A DNA stretch of 64,000 nt from Nevskia soli DSM 19509 (GCF_000711955.1 NZ_KL543998.1:1-64000), one strand, 5' to 3'. Numbered from the stretch's first letter, positions 25,527-35,811 are shown. Notes: a model not told the origin generated them from the sequence alone. Program-made: numbers and translations.

Positions 25527-26501
25527 TTATTGGCAGCTCCTGGTGTTGGGCGAGAAGCAAATGGTCAGATTCGGGTCGAAGGCGCTGGGATCACTGGGCA
25601 ACGGCAAGGGGCTGGCCTTGTAGGCCGCCTGCTTCAGCGTCTGATCGAACAATGGCACGCCGCTGCTGGTGGAAATTTCGGCGCTCAACACCTGACCGTT
25701 GGGTGCCAACCTGATTTTCAGATAGGCCTTGGTGTTGGGATCTGTGCCGGGAGGCCAGGCCCAGGCTTGCTGAATTGCCGCAATGAGCTGTAGTTGCCAT
25801 TGATTCTGAACCTGAGCAATCAACTGGGCAGACTCGACGCCGAGCGATTTCTGCAGTTCTTCGGCCCGCTTGCGGCGGTCCGCTTCCTTCTGCGCATCCT
25901 CGGCCTTCTTCTGCCTGGCGATGGCCGCAGCCTGCGCCTGCTGTTGCTGTTCAGCCTCCTTGCGTACCTGTTCGTCCAGTTCCTTCTTGCGCTGCGCCTC
26001 GGCGGCGGCCTGGGCAGCGGCATCGGCCTTCCGCTTGGCCTCTTCCTGCTGCTTTTTCTGCGCCGCGGCCTGCTCGTCAGCCTGCTTTTGAACCTCCTGC
26101 TGGCGCTTAAGTTCCTCCGCCTTGGCCGCTTCCGCTTTCTGCTTTTCGGCCTGGGCGGCGGCTTCCGCCGCCTTCTGCTGCTGTTCCTGGGCCTTCTGGT
26201 CGTCGATCTTCTTCTGCTCGGCGGCGGCCTTTTCCTGCTTTTCCTTGGCCTGATCGGCGACGACGTCGGTGTCCTTGACGATCTTCTGCGGGCCTTCGTC
26301 CTGGTCCTCGGGCTTGGTCGGAGTCGGCGACGGCGGCGTGGGCGGCTTGAGGGCTTTCAGGTCGTTCGGCGCGATCAGCACGCCCTGTATCACCGGCGTG
26401 GGTTCGACATGGTCGGTGCACTGCACCCCGACCAGCAGGAACGCGAACAGGACGGCGTGGAGCAATACCGCCAGGATCAGATGACGGGGCGGCAGGCTCA
26501 T
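25527..26501 (-). CDS. tolA: Cell envelope integrity protein TolA
   Basis: This 324-aa protein has a single N-terminal membrane anchor (LILAVLLHAVLFAFLLVG, residues 8-25). Residues about 75-215 are a long Ala/Lys/Gln/Glu helix (EKQKAEAAKAEELKRQQEVQ and similar). The C-terminal domain from about 230 contains LRLAPNGQVLSAEISTSSG-type sequence and two cysteines, and reaches across the periplasm to TolB and Pal. The start codon overlaps the tolR stop by one base (TGATG). Confidence 0.95.
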   Translation of the reverse strand: MSLPPRHLILAVLLHAVLFAFLLVGVQCTDHVEPTPVIQGVLIAPNDLKALKPPTPPSPTPTKPEDQDEGPQKIVKDTDVVADQAKEKQEKAAAEQKKIDDQKAQEQQQKAAEAAAQAEKQKAEAAKAEELKRQQEVQKQADEQAAAQKKQQEEAKRKADAAAQAAAEAQRKKELDEQVRKEAEQQQQAQAAAIARQKKAEDAQKEADRRKRAEELQKSLGVESAQLIAQVQNQWQLQLIAAIQQAWAWPPGTDPNTKAYLKIRLAPNGQVLSAEISTSSGVPLFDQTLKQAAYKASPLPLPSDPSAFDPNLTICFSPNTRSCQ

Positions 26502-26962
26502 CAGGGGTTGCGCTTGTCCGGCTTGCCCGCGGAGGGAGCATCGGTGACGAAGCCGATCTTCTTGGCACCGGCGCCCTGGAGGATCGACATGCCCTTGACC
26601 ACCTTGTCATAGGAAACATGCGAGTCGGCACGCACCAGAATCATGCGGTCCGGCTTCTGGTCGACCACGGCATGCACCAGCTGGGCGAGCTCGTCATCGG
26701 ATACCGGCTTGTCGTTCCCCTTGCCCACGTCGAGGAAGTAGCGACCGCTGGCGTCCACCGACAAGGTCACCGGCTGATCCTCGTTGGTGAGGGGGTTGGA
26801 GCTGGTCTGTGGCAATTCCACGTCGACACCCTGCGTCAGCAGCGGCGCCGTGACCATGAAGATCACCAGCAGCACCAGCATCACGTCGATATAGGGAACG
26901 ACGTTGATCTCGGCATTGAGGCGGCGCTTCTTGCGCCCGCCCGAGGCATTGACGGATGGCAC
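26501..26962 (-). CDS. tolR: Tol-Pal system proton channel subunit TolR
   Basis: This 153-aa ExbD/TolR protein has one membrane segment, EINVVPYIDVMLVLLVIFMV (about residues 19-38), in which Asp 27 is the proton-conducting residue. The rest is the periplasmic domain ending in LQGAGAKKIGFVTDAP. The start is a GTG that overlaps the tolQ stop in TAGTG. Two charged Lys/Arg-rich turns precede the membrane helix. Confidence 0.96.
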   Translation of the reverse strand: MPSVNASGGRKKRRLNAEINVVPYIDVMLVLLVIFMVTAPLLTQGVDVELPQTSSNPLTNEDQPVTLSVDASGRYFLDVGKGNDKPVSDDELAQLVHAVVDQKPDRMILVRADSHVSYDKVVKGMSILQGAGAKKIGFVTDAPSAGKPDKRNP

Positions 26963-27657
26963 TACGCCGCCCTCGAACCGCTGGCGCCGCGCAGGCCGCG
27001 CTCGATGATGCCGGTCATCTCCTCGGCGAAGGTGCCGAAGCGCGTTTCGATGCGGTCGAGGCGGGAGGTGAAGAAGTTGTAGGCGATGACCGCCGGGATG
27101 GCGGCGAACAGGCCGAAGGCCGTGGCGATCAGGGCCTCGGCGATGCCGGGCGCAACCGAGGCCAGGGTGGCCTGCTTGACGTTACCGATGGCGATGAAGG
27201 CGGTCATGATGCCCCACACCGTGCCGAAGAGGCCGACGTAAGGGCTGGTGGAGCCGATCGTGGCCAGCATCGACAAACCGCCTTCGAGGCGCTCGATCTC
27301 GCGGGTCTGCGTCACGCGCATCTGGCGCTGCACCGCGGCCAGCGCATCGTCGGGATCGACCCGCGAACCCTGCTGGCGGGTGAATTCCTCGTAGCCGGCG
27401 CAGAACACCTGCGGCAGGCCCTCGTCGCTCTTGTCGCGGCCGCGGCGCAGGTTCTCGTACAGATCACCCAGCGTGCCGCCGGACCAGAAGCGGTTCTCGA
27501 AAGCGGCCGCGGCCTTCTCGGTGCGCGACAGCAGGGAACGCTTGGCCAGGATCACCGTCCAGGACAGCACCGAAGCCGCGGCGAGCAGGGCCAGGATCAC
27601 CTTGACCAGGAGAGAGGCCTGCAGCAGCAGTTGAATGATCGACATATTTCCGTTCAT
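26962..27657 (-). CDS. tolQ: Tol-Pal system proton channel subunit TolQ
   Basis: The ATG at 27657 gives 231 aa and is preceded by an AGGA site at a suitable distance; another ATG lies four codons later. The frame is open far upstream but that part overlaps ybgC antisense-like noise. Three membrane helices are seen: VILALLAAASVLSWTVILA near residue 20, and two in the MotA/ExbB domain (YVGLFGTVWGIMTAFIAIG and TAFGLFAAIPAVIAYNFF). TolQ and TolR form the proton-driven motor that energises TolA. Confidence 0.96.
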   Translation of the reverse strand: MNGNMSIIQLLLQASLLVKVILALLAAASVLSWTVILAKRSLLSRTEKAAAAFENRFWSGGTLGDLYENLRRGRDKSDEGLPQVFCAGYEEFTRQQGSRVDPDDALAAVQRQMRVTQTREIERLEGGLSMLATIGSTSPYVGLFGTVWGIMTAFIAIGNVKQATLASVAPGIAEALIATAFGLFAAIPAVIAYNFFTSRLDRIETRFGTFAEEMTGIIERGLRGASGSRAA

Positions 27658-27701
27658 GCGGAGTCCTGTTGTCTTCTGTTGTCCACGTCGTAGCGGCCGG
27701 A

Positions 27702-28115
27702 TCAAGCCTCGGTCGCAGCAAAAATCCCGCCTGGCAAGGCGCATGGCCTGAACGTCGCCATCGACACACAAGCCACCCGCACCCGCGCCTGCGTCAACAC
27801 CACCGTTGCATCGTCCGCGCGCCGCAGGGTCTGCACGAAGTTCAGGCTGGCGCGCTTGCGGCCTTCCAGCGCCACAGTCGCTTCGAGCAGGTCGTCCAGC
27901 CGCGCCGGCCTGCGGAAATCGATTTCCATTCCCGCCACCGTGAACGCCACGCCCATCTCGTCCTTCAAGCGCTCCTGCGAAAAGCCCAGGGCACGCAGCC
28001 ATTCGGTGCGTGCGCGCTCCAGAAAGCGCAGATAATTCGCGTGATAGACCACACCGCTCAGGTCCGTGTCCTCGTAGTACACGCGGATAGGCCAGGCAAA
28101 CACCGGAATATTCAA
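27702..28115 (-). CDS. ybgC: Tol-Pal-associated acyl-CoA thioesterase YbgC
   Basis: This 137-aa hotdog protein has the 4-hydroxybenzoyl-CoA thioesterase signature: VYYEDTDLSGVVYHANYLRF, with the catalytic Asp in the DTDxxGVVYHANY block. It is the first gene of the tol-pal operon, with 44 bp to tolQ, which is the usual arrangement. YbgC hydrolyses acyl-CoA or acyl-ACP thioesters at the inner membrane; the link to Tol-Pal function is still unclear for the family. Confidence 0.95.
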   Translation of the reverse strand: MNIPVFAWPIRVYYEDTDLSGVVYHANYLRFLERARTEWLRALGFSQERLKDEMGVAFTVAGMEIDFRRPARLDDLLEATVALEGRKRASLNFVQTLRRADDATVVLTQARVRVACVSMATFRPCALPGGIFAATEA

Positions 28116-28214
28116 GGTTTTAAAGGTGTAAGGGTGCGCAATTGTACCGGATGCGGGAACGCAGCAAAGACCCCGAAAGCGCGCCGAGGTTCAGTTTCAG
28201 ACGATTTTCGAGGC

Positions 28215-29249
28215 CTATTCGGCGAACAGGTCCGGCTCGCTGCGGCGGGGCGGCGGCAGACCGTAGTGCTGGTAGGCCAGCTTGCCGGCCATGCGCCCGC
28301 GGGGAGTGCGCAGCAGGTAGCCCTGCTGGATCAGGAAGGGCTCGATCACATCCTCGATGGTGTCCCTCGCCTCGCCGATGGCGGCGGCGAGGTTGTCCAG
28401 CCCCGCCGGCCCCCCGTCGAAGCGCTCGATCAGGGTCATCAGCAGCTTGCGGTCCATCAGGTCGAAGCCGTTGGTATCCACATCCAGCATCTTCATCGCC
28501 GCCGCGGCGATGTCCTCGTTGACGATGCCGGTGCCCTTCACCTCGGCAAAATCGCGCACCCGCCGCAGCAGGCGGTTGGCGATACGCGGGGTGCCGCGCG
28601 AGCGCCGTGCGATCTCGTTGGCGCCGGCCTCGTCGATCGGCACCTTGAGGATGGCCGAGGAGCGCTTCACGATCGAAGACAGGTCCGGAATGGAATAGAA
28701 CTCCAGGCGCTGCACGATGCCGAAGCGGTCGCGCAGCGGCCCGGTCAGCGCTCCGGCGCGGGTGGTGGCGCCGACCAGGGTGAACGGCGGCAGGTCCAGG
28801 CGGATGGAACGCGCCGCCGGCCCCTCGCCGATCATGATGTCGAGCTGGTAGTCCTCCATCGCCGGGTACAGCACTTCCTCCACCACCGGGGACAGGCGGT
28901 GGATCTCGTCGACGAAGAGGATGTCGCGCGGCTCCAGATTGGTCAGCAGCGCCGCCAGGTCCCCCGCCCGCTCCAGCACCGGGCCGGAGGTCTGGCGCAT
29001 GTTCACGCCCATCTCGGCGGCCAGGATGTGCGCCAGGGTGGTCTTGCCCAGGCCCGGCGGCCCGAAGATCAGGGTGTGATCCAGCGCCTCGCCGCGTTTG
29101 CGGGCGGCATCGACGAAGATGCCCATCTGCTCGCGCACCGCCGGCTGGCCGACGTACTCGGTCAGCTTGCGCGGACGCAGAGCGCGCTCGAAGCGCTCCT
29201 CTTCGCCGGCGGCGGACGCTGAAATCAGGCGGTCTGACGGGGTGGTCAT
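28215..29249 (-). CDS. ruvB: Holliday junction branch migration ATPase RuvB
   Basis: This 344-aa AAA+ motor drives branch migration of Holliday junctions with RuvA. Walker A is FGPPGLGKTTLAH near residue 62, Walker B is ILFVDEIHRL near 113, and sensor I is GATTRAG near 160. The C-terminal winged helix ends in PRGRMAGKLAYQHYGL. The start codon abuts the ruvA stop directly, so expression is coupled. Length equals the family norm. Confidence 0.98.
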   Translation of the reverse strand: MTTPSDRLISASAAGEEERFERALRPRKLTEYVGQPAVREQMGIFVDAARKRGEALDHTLIFGPPGLGKTTLAHILAAEMGVNMRQTSGPVLERAGDLAALLTNLEPRDILFVDEIHRLSPVVEEVLYPAMEDYQLDIMIGEGPAARSIRLDLPPFTLVGATTRAGALTGPLRDRFGIVQRLEFYSIPDLSSIVKRSSAILKVPIDEAGANEIARRSRGTPRIANRLLRRVRDFAEVKGTGIVNEDIAAAAMKMLDVDTNGFDLMDRKLLMTLIERFDGGPAGLDNLAAAIGEARDTIEDVIEPFLIQQGYLLRTPRGRMAGKLAYQHYGLPPPRRSEPDLFAE

Positions 29250-29840
29250 TTAGCGCAGCGCCCGCTTCAGCGCTTCCTGGATGATGGCTTCGGTGGTCAT
29301 GCCCTCTTTGTACACCGCTTCGCTCAGGCGCTGCACCTCAGCCGGCTTGTAGCCCAGCGAGGCCAGGGCGGCGCGGGCCTCGGAGAGGGCGCCGAACGGC
29401 ACGGCCGGCAGGCCGGCCACGGTGCCTTCGGCGCTGGTCACGCCGGCGCGGTCGCGCATCTCCAGCACCAGGCGCTCGGCGGTCTTCTTGCCGATGCCCG
29501 GCAGCTTGACCAGGCGGCCGGTCTCGCCGCTGCGCACCGTGCCCCAGAATTCCTCGACGCTGACGCCGGACAGCACCGCCAGCGCCACCTTGGGACCGAC
29601 GCCGGAGATCTTGATCAGATCCCGGAACAGGGTCTTCTCGGCCATCGAACCGAAGCCGAACAATAAATGCGCATCCTCGCGCACCACCAGGTGGGTGTGC
29701 AGGGTCAGGGTCTCGCCCGCCGCCGGCAGGCGGAAGAAGGTGGACATCGGCGCCTCCACCTCGTAGCCGACGCCATGCACGTCCAGCAGCAGGTGCGGCG
29801 GCTGCTTGCTCAGCAGGACCCCGGTGAGACGGCCGATCAT
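29250..29840 (-). CDS. ruvA: Holliday junction DNA-binding protein RuvA
   Basis: The ATG at 29840 gives 196 aa starting MIGRLTGVLLSKQPPHLLLD, the standard RuvA start; the frame is open upstream through ruvC but not coding there. The OB-fold domain is followed by two helix-hairpin-helix motifs (LIKISGVGPKVALAVLSG and VKLPGIGKKTAERLVLEMRD), and a C-terminal three-helix domain that binds RuvB. The start overlaps the ruvC stop in ATGA. Confidence 0.98.
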   Translation of the reverse strand: MIGRLTGVLLSKQPPHLLLDVHGVGYEVEAPMSTFFRLPAAGETLTLHTHLVVREDAHLLFGFGSMAEKTLFRDLIKISGVGPKVALAVLSGVSVEEFWGTVRSGETGRLVKLPGIGKKTAERLVLEMRDRAGVTSAEGTVAGLPAVPFGALSEARAALASLGYKPAEVQRLSEAVYKEGMTTEAIIQEALKRALR

Positions 29841-30406
29841 GATTTGCCTCCACGCGACAGGGCGGCAACCTGGGCCAGGGTCCAACGGCCGCCGCTTGGC
29901 TTGGCACCAGTCCTTACCGCGGGCGCATTGCGCAAGTGGGCGTGGCTCAGCGCCACCGCCAGGGCGTCGGCGGCGTCGGCGGGCGGCGCCTCGTTCAATT
30001 TGAGCAGGGCCTTGACCATGTGCTGCACCTGGGATTTTTCCGCCCGCCCCTGCCCGACGATGGCCGACTTGACCTGGGCCGGGGCGTACTCGGCCACGCT
30101 CAGGCCGGCATGGGCCAGGGCGCAGATGGCGGCGCCGCGCGCCTGCCCCAGCACGATGGCGCTGTTGACGTTGCGATTGACGAAGACCGATTCGATCGCC
30201 GCCTCGCGCGGCGCGTATTCGCGGATCACCTCGGCCAGCTCCTTGAAGATCTGCAACAGGCGCTCCGGCATGCCCTGGTCGCCGCAACGGATGCGGCCAT
30301 GGGCCAGCCAGACGTTGCGCGGGCCATCGGATTCGATCACGCCATAGCCGGTGATGCGCGAGCCGGGATCGATGCCAATGATGCGCAGAACGGAAGTCTT
30401 AGACAT
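29837..30406 (-). CDS. ruvC: Crossover junction endodeoxyribonuclease RuvC
   Basis: The ATG at 30406 gives 189 aa; GIDPGSRITGYGVIE near residue 10 carries the first catalytic aspartate, AIESVFVNRNVNSAI the catalytic glutamate, and DAADALAVALSHAHL the C-terminal acidic pair with His. RuvC resolves Holliday junctions. A hairpin repeat (30414-30450) sits just upstream of the start, between yebC and ruvC. Confidence 0.97.
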   Translation of the reverse strand: MSKTSVLRIIGIDPGSRITGYGVIESDGPRNVWLAHGRIRCGDQGMPERLLQIFKELAEVIREYAPREAAIESVFVNRNVNSAIVLGQARGAAICALAHAGLSVAEYAPAQVKSAIVGQGRAEKSQVQHMVKALLKLNEAPPADAADALAVALSHAHLRNAPAVRTGAKPSGGRWTLAQVAALSRGGKS

Positions 30407-30413
30407 CCCTGTC

Positions 30414-30450
30414 ACTGGGTCCCCGCCAATCCCTGGCGGGGATGACGGGA
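30414..30450. repeat. WIPA-type dispersed hairpin repeat between yebC and ruvC
   Basis: TCCCCGCCA (30420-30428) pairs with TGGCGGGGA (30434-30442) around an ATCCC loop and is followed by TGACGGGA. It belongs to the family whose other copies read CTGGATTCCCGCC...GGCGGGAATGACG elsewhere in the window. Confidence 0.7.
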
Positions 30451-30461
30451 GATCGTATTGC

Positions 30462-31190
30462 TCACGAAGCGGCCGGCAGGTCCGCGTTGTGGTAGACCTC
30501 CTGCACATCGTCCAGCTCTTCCAGCCAGTCGAGCAGGGCTTGCAGGGTTTCCGCCGCTTCGCCAGCGACGGCGACGCGATTGGACGGACGCATCACCACC
30601 TCGGCCTCGATGGGCTTGAGGCCGGCCGCTTCGAGCTTGGCCTTGACCGTCTCGAAGTTGGCCGGGCTGGTCAGCACGTCGACGAAGCCGTCTTCGCTCT
30701 GCACGTCGTCGGCGCCACCGTCCAGGGCCAGTTCGAGGATCTTCTCCTCCAGCGCCGGCTCTTCGCGGATGTCGAAGATGATCTCGCCGGTCTCGGCGAA
30801 CTGGAACGCCACCGAACCGCTGCTGCCGAGGTTGCCGCCCTGCTTGCTGAAGGCGTGGCGCACTTCGGCCACGGTGCGGGTGGTGTTGTCGGTCATGCAG
30901 TCGACCAGGATCGCCACGCCGCCGGGGCCGTAACCCTCGTAGCGCACTTCCTCCACCGCCTGCCCGCCACCCTCGCCGGTGCCGCGCTTGACGGCGCGCT
31001 CGACGGTGTCGCGGGTCATGTTGTTGTGCAGCGCCTTGTCGATGGCGGTGCGCAGCCGCGGATTGCCGGCCGGGTCGCCGCCGCCGGCGCGGGCCGCCAT
31101 GGTGATCTCGCGGATGAACTTGGTGAACGTCTTGGCCTTCTTGGCGTCCTCGGCGTTCTTGCGGTTTTCGATGCTTGGGCCACGACCCAT
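30462..31190 (-). CDS. yebC: YebC/PmpR family transcriptional or translational regulator
   Basis: This 242-aa protein begins MGRGPSIENRKNAEDAKKAK, a variant of the AGHSKWANIKHRK start of YebC. AARAGGGDPAGNPRLRTAID, MPRDTVERAVKRGTG-type sequence (here MTRDTVERAVKRGTGEGGG) and YEGYGPGGVAILVDCMTDN are conserved blocks. YebC proteins bind DNA and have recently been linked to translation of proline-rich stretches; which applies here is unknown. Its place upstream of ruvC is conserved in many proteobacteria. Confidence 0.95.
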   Translation of the reverse strand: MGRGPSIENRKNAEDAKKAKTFTKFIREITMAARAGGGDPAGNPRLRTAIDKALHNNMTRDTVERAVKRGTGEGGGQAVEEVRYEGYGPGGVAILVDCMTDNTTRTVAEVRHAFSKQGGNLGSSGSVAFQFAETGEIIFDIREEPALEEKILELALDGGADDVQSEDGFVDVLTSPANFETVKAKLEAAGLKPIEAEVVMRPSNRVAVAGEAAETLQALLDWLEELDDVQEVYHNADLPAAS

Positions 31191-31299
31191 GATTCAGACC
31201 TGTGTATTTAATTAAAGTATGTCGTCCTGACACGCACCGGGCCATCCATGGCCCGAACTGTTCAAATAAGCAAAGCGTCTCTCACACTATCAGATCACT

Positions 31300-31356
31300 G
31301 TCATCCTGAGCGCAGCGAAGGATCTGGCCGGATCCTTCGCTGCGCCGGAATGACAA
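31300..31356. repeat. Complete copy of a dispersed hairpin repeat downstream of lpdA
   Basis: GCGCAGCGAAGGATC (31310-31324) and GATCCTTCGCTGCGC (31331-31345) form a perfect 15-bp stem with a TGGCCG loop, flanked by GTCATCCTGA and CGGAATGACA arms. Partial copies lie at 17111-17145 and 51395-51465. It sits just beyond the lpdA stop on its transcript but has no T-run, so it may stabilise a 3' end rather than terminate. Confidence 0.8.
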
Positions 31357-31366
31357 AAGCGAGGCT

Positions 31367-32812
<1,446 letters not shown>

Positions 32813-33016
32813 TTCCTGTTCCGTTCTGGCGGCCCGCCAGGTCGTCGAAAATCGACGTGGAACCGCGGGGGCGGTCCGGGGCCGGCTGGCGCGCACTTTA
32901 CCGCAAAAAGCAGCGGCTTGCGCCTCTGGCGGTCGCTGCTTTTCCGGCTGCGCGCGCGGTTTCGCGCCGCTTGCCGCGGCGCTGCAATACGGTGCATTGC
33001 AGATGTGAAATGAGGG

Positions 33017-34657
33017 CTACTGGTAGCCGCGGATTTCCTTGAACACCGCGCTGAGGCTGGAACCGCCGGCGTCGAACACCCGGCCCCCGGTCAGCTCGGC
33101 CAGGGACTTCATTTCCTCGGAGTCGGCGTCGCCGAACATGATGGTGAACACCGGGATGTCCTGGGCGGTATCCGGCAGGGCCTGGTACCAGTTGCGGAAG
33201 GCCTCGAAATTGCTGCCGCTGCTGCTCTCGCCGTCGGTCATCAGCACGATGCTGGGGTAGTAGCCGGGCTGCTTCTTGCGGTCGTTGAGGGCCTGCTGGT
33301 AGGTGGCCTGGAGGGCGTCGTAGATGGCGGTGCCGCCCTTGGGCTGGAGCGAGGCGACGAAGTCCTCGAACTGGCCGCGGATCTTGTCGTAGCCGCCCGG
33401 ACCGCCGAAATCGATGCCGAGGTGGTCGACGATATGGCTGTCGAAGGTGGTGAGGTCCACTTTTTCGCGCGCCAGGAACTGGGCGTAGCGCCCGGCCAGG
33501 GTGTTCTGGTCGGAGCCGGAGAGCAGGTGCAGCGCCGCCTTCAGTTCGTCCATGCGGTGTTCCTGCGCCATCGAGCCGGAGACATCCAGCACGAAGTAGG
33601 AATGGGCCGGAATGCGCACCTTGGATTGGTAGCTGTCCAGCACCGCATCGACGAAATCGGGCCGCGCCGGTTCCGCCAGGGGCTTGGGCAGCTTGGCTTC
33701 CAGTTCCTTGGGCAGGCGGATACCGGGAATCACCGGACGACGCCAGGTGCGGTCCACGATCTGCTGCTGGATCGCTGGGCTGCGCAGCAGGGCGACCAGG
33801 CGGGCGTACTCGGCCTTGCGCGCCGGGTTGATCAGCATCAGCGGGTAATCCGCCATCACCGAGCCGTCGCGCGGGTGGATCACCTCCAGCGGCGTGCCGA
33901 GCTGGGTGCCGGCGTCGAGGTTGAGGGCGATCGCCTCGTAGTTGATCATGCCGTCGAGCCGGTTTTCCTGCTTGACGTAGGTATCGGCGAGCCAGTGGGC
34001 GCTGCCGCCGAGCAGGCGGGTGCCGCTGAACAGTTGCCGCAGCTTGACCAGGTCGAGATCGGACGGATTCAGGGCGTCATTCTTGGCGGTGGCGAGGCCG
34101 GCGGAAAACAGAGCGGCGAGGCCGAGGTCGGAAACCACCGGGCTGGTCATGCCCAGGGCCATGCCGTCGTGGGCCACGACGTGCGCGATCTCGTCCCAGC
34201 TCGGCGGCTTCTCGTCCCAGCCCAGGTCCTGGGCGCGCGGCTTCTTCAGCGCGAACACCACCGGCGACAGCATGATCTTCTCGGAAGCGGCGATCCTGGC
34301 CGAGGCGTTGAGGTGCACGTAGAAGCCGCTGGCCGGCCAGGCGAAGTCGGCGGCGCTGGCGCCGCTGTTGCGCAGGCGGTCGGCCATCTCCACGGTGCCG
34401 ACGTAGTCGAAGCGGATCTTGTGGCCCACCGCCGCTTCCATCGGCTTTTGCAGGAAGCCCAGATCCTGCAGGCCGTTGCTGGCCATGATGACCAGCTCGT
34501 CGCCGCTCTGCGCACCGCCGCCCCGCGAGGGCGCCGGACGGCCGCAGCTGCCGAAGACCGCCAGGATGACGCAGCAGGCCAGGCCCAGCCATGCCGGCCC
34601 GCGCCCGGTCTGCGTGGGCCAGGAAAAGTATTTGCGAAACGGTGAAGGTGAAGGCAT
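33017..34657 (-). CDS. Solute-binding-like plus VWA domain envelope protein
   Basis: This 546-aa protein has an N-terminal hydrophobic segment (AWLGLACCVILAVFGSC) that could be a lipoprotein signal with the cysteine of FGSC as anchor, although the site is not canonical. ELVIMASNGLQDLGFLQKPM to about residue 330 resembles a periplasmic solute-binding fold. The C-terminal part is a von Willebrand A domain with the MIDAS motif YFVLDVSGSMAQ and, further on, a VLMTDGESSSG strand. The combination resembles annotated Ca-activated chloride channel-like proteins, but the name does not prove a channel. Function unknown; probably a metal-dependent protein-binding envelope factor. Confidence 0.75.
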   Translation of the reverse strand: MPSPSPFRKYFSWPTQTGRGPAWLGLACCVILAVFGSCGRPAPSRGGGAQSGDELVIMASNGLQDLGFLQKPMEAAVGHKIRFDYVGTVEMADRLRNSGASAADFAWPASGFYVHLNASARIAASEKIMLSPVVFALKKPRAQDLGWDEKPPSWDEIAHVVAHDGMALGMTSPVVSDLGLAALFSAGLATAKNDALNPSDLDLVKLRQLFSGTRLLGGSAHWLADTYVKQENRLDGMINYEAIALNLDAGTQLGTPLEVIHPRDGSVMADYPLMLINPARKAEYARLVALLRSPAIQQQIVDRTWRRPVIPGIRLPKELEAKLPKPLAEPARPDFVDAVLDSYQSKVRIPAHSYFVLDVSGSMAQEHRMDELKAALHLLSGSDQNTLAGRYAQFLAREKVDLTTFDSHIVDHLGIDFGGPGGYDKIRGQFEDFVASLQPKGGTAIYDALQATYQQALNDRKKQPGYYPSIVLMTDGESSSGSNFEAFRNWYQALPDTAQDIPVFTIMFGDADSEEMKSLAELTGGRVFDAGGSSLSAVFKEIRGYQ

Positions 34658-34736
34658 CGCGCCGCGAAGAGCTAACGGGTTGCGCGAGTTTACACGCCGG
34701 GGGACGGCTGTAAATAAATGTGACTTTCGGGTGACA

Positions 34737-34760
34737 CGGCGGCGTCAGGCGACGCCGCCG
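34737..34760. repeat. 10-bp GC-rich hairpin downstream of the metal-hydrolase gene
   Basis: CGGCGGCGTC (34737-34746) pairs perfectly with GACGCCGCCG (34751-34760) across an AGGC loop. It lies 20 bp past the stop of the leftward metal-hydrolase gene. No run of T follows on that strand, so it is at best a weak terminator. Confidence 0.5.
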
Positions 34761-34780
34761 CCAGCTGCCGCGAAGGTGCT

Positions 34781-35671
34781 TCAGATCCCGGTGGCGTGCA
34801 GGGCGTTGCCCGCGGCGATGGGATCGTTGGTCTGGCCGAAGACTTCCAGCCAGCGCTCGTAGGAGAACATCTTGCCCTCCTTCCAGGGATGGTAGCCGGG
34901 GACGTAGTACTTCAGGTAATGCGGGATCACCGGCAGGTACAGGCCGCCCGGCTTGTACAGCCACCACAGGCCCTTGAACCAGAGGCCGGCGCGCTGGCGC
35001 CAGCCGAAGCCGTCCACCTTGAACATGTGGCTCATGATCATGAAGGTGTGCAGCGGGAAAATCAGCGAGACGTACAGCATGGTGAAGATGCGCATGAAGT
35101 AGCTGGCCTTGGCCACCTTGGTCAGCACGTCGTAGGCCACCGCCTTGTGCTCGATCTCCTCCACCGCGTGCCAGGCGTACATGGCGCGGATGCGCGGGTC
35201 GGCGTCTTCCATCACTTCGCGGCGGTGGAAGAAGCTGTGGGCCATGATCGCGGTCATATGTTCGGCGGCGGCGGTCTGGCCGAGGGTGAAGGTGCGCGGC
35301 ATGATCTTGCGGATGCGGCCGAGGATGCGCTTCATCTGCTCCTCGATGCCGTCGACGCCGACGCCCTGGGCCTTGAGGCGGTTGTTGAACTGGGTATGCA
35401 CCATGCCGTGCTGGCCTTCCTGGCGCATGAAGTCCTTCACTTCCTGGTTCAGCACCGGGTCGGTGATCTGGTCGCGGTAATCGCGCACGCAGGTGATGAA
35501 GAACTTCTCGCCTTCCGGGAACAGGGTGGACATGGCGTCGAAGAAGCGGGTCTTGAATGGATCGCCGCCGAGCCAGTACTTGGGAATGTCCCCGTCCAGG
35601 CCGAAGTCGAGGCCCTGGCGGGGCACGATCTCGTAATGCGCGGGTCTGGGATTCTGGCCTGCCGGTTCCAT
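34781..35671 (-). CDS. Ferritin-like metal-dependent hydrolase (PF10118-type)
   Basis: The ATG at 35671, preceded by GAGGAGACGAC, gives 296 aa; a longer open frame exists upstream but lacks this ribosome binding site. QEGQHGMVHTQFN near residue 105, AAEHMTAIMAHSFFHRRE near 155 and HAVEEIEHKAVAYDV near 183 are the Glu/His ligand motifs of a ferritin-like di-metal site (EExxH). A hydrophobic stretch FTMLYVSLIFPLHTFMIM follows, so it may be membrane-associated. Members of this family are predicted hydrolases with unknown substrate. It neighbours an AraC regulator and MpaB-type oxygenase. Confidence 0.85.
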   Translation of the reverse strand: MEPAGQNPRPAHYEIVPRQGLDFGLDGDIPKYWLGGDPFKTRFFDAMSTLFPEGEKFFITCVRDYRDQITDPVLNQEVKDFMRQEGQHGMVHTQFNNRLKAQGVGVDGIEEQMKRILGRIRKIMPRTFTLGQTAAAEHMTAIMAHSFFHRREVMEDADPRIRAMYAWHAVEEIEHKAVAYDVLTKVAKASYFMRIFTMLYVSLIFPLHTFMIMSHMFKVDGFGWRQRAGLWFKGLWWLYKPGGLYLPVIPHYLKYYVPGYHPWKEGKMFSYERWLEVFGQTNDPIAAGNALHATGI

Positions 35672-35811
35672 GTCGTCTCCTCGAACGCTTGTTTCTGATT
35701 GTGGCCACTGTAGGCGGTGCGCGGGCGGGTGGCTATGACCGGGAACGACGCGAGGGAACATTTTGCGACAGATGGAAAAACCCCGCCAAATCAGACCGTA
35801 AGCGGCTGCTT

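Noticed and set aside
26962..28002. Long TolQ with about 115 extra N-terminal residues
   Set aside because: The extra part is antisense-quality sequence overlapping ybgC; the normal TolQ start with a ribosome binding site is at 27657.
34737..34760. Hairpin as an intrinsic terminator of the metal-hydrolase gene
   Set aside because: No T-run follows on the transcribed strand; kept only as a hairpin.
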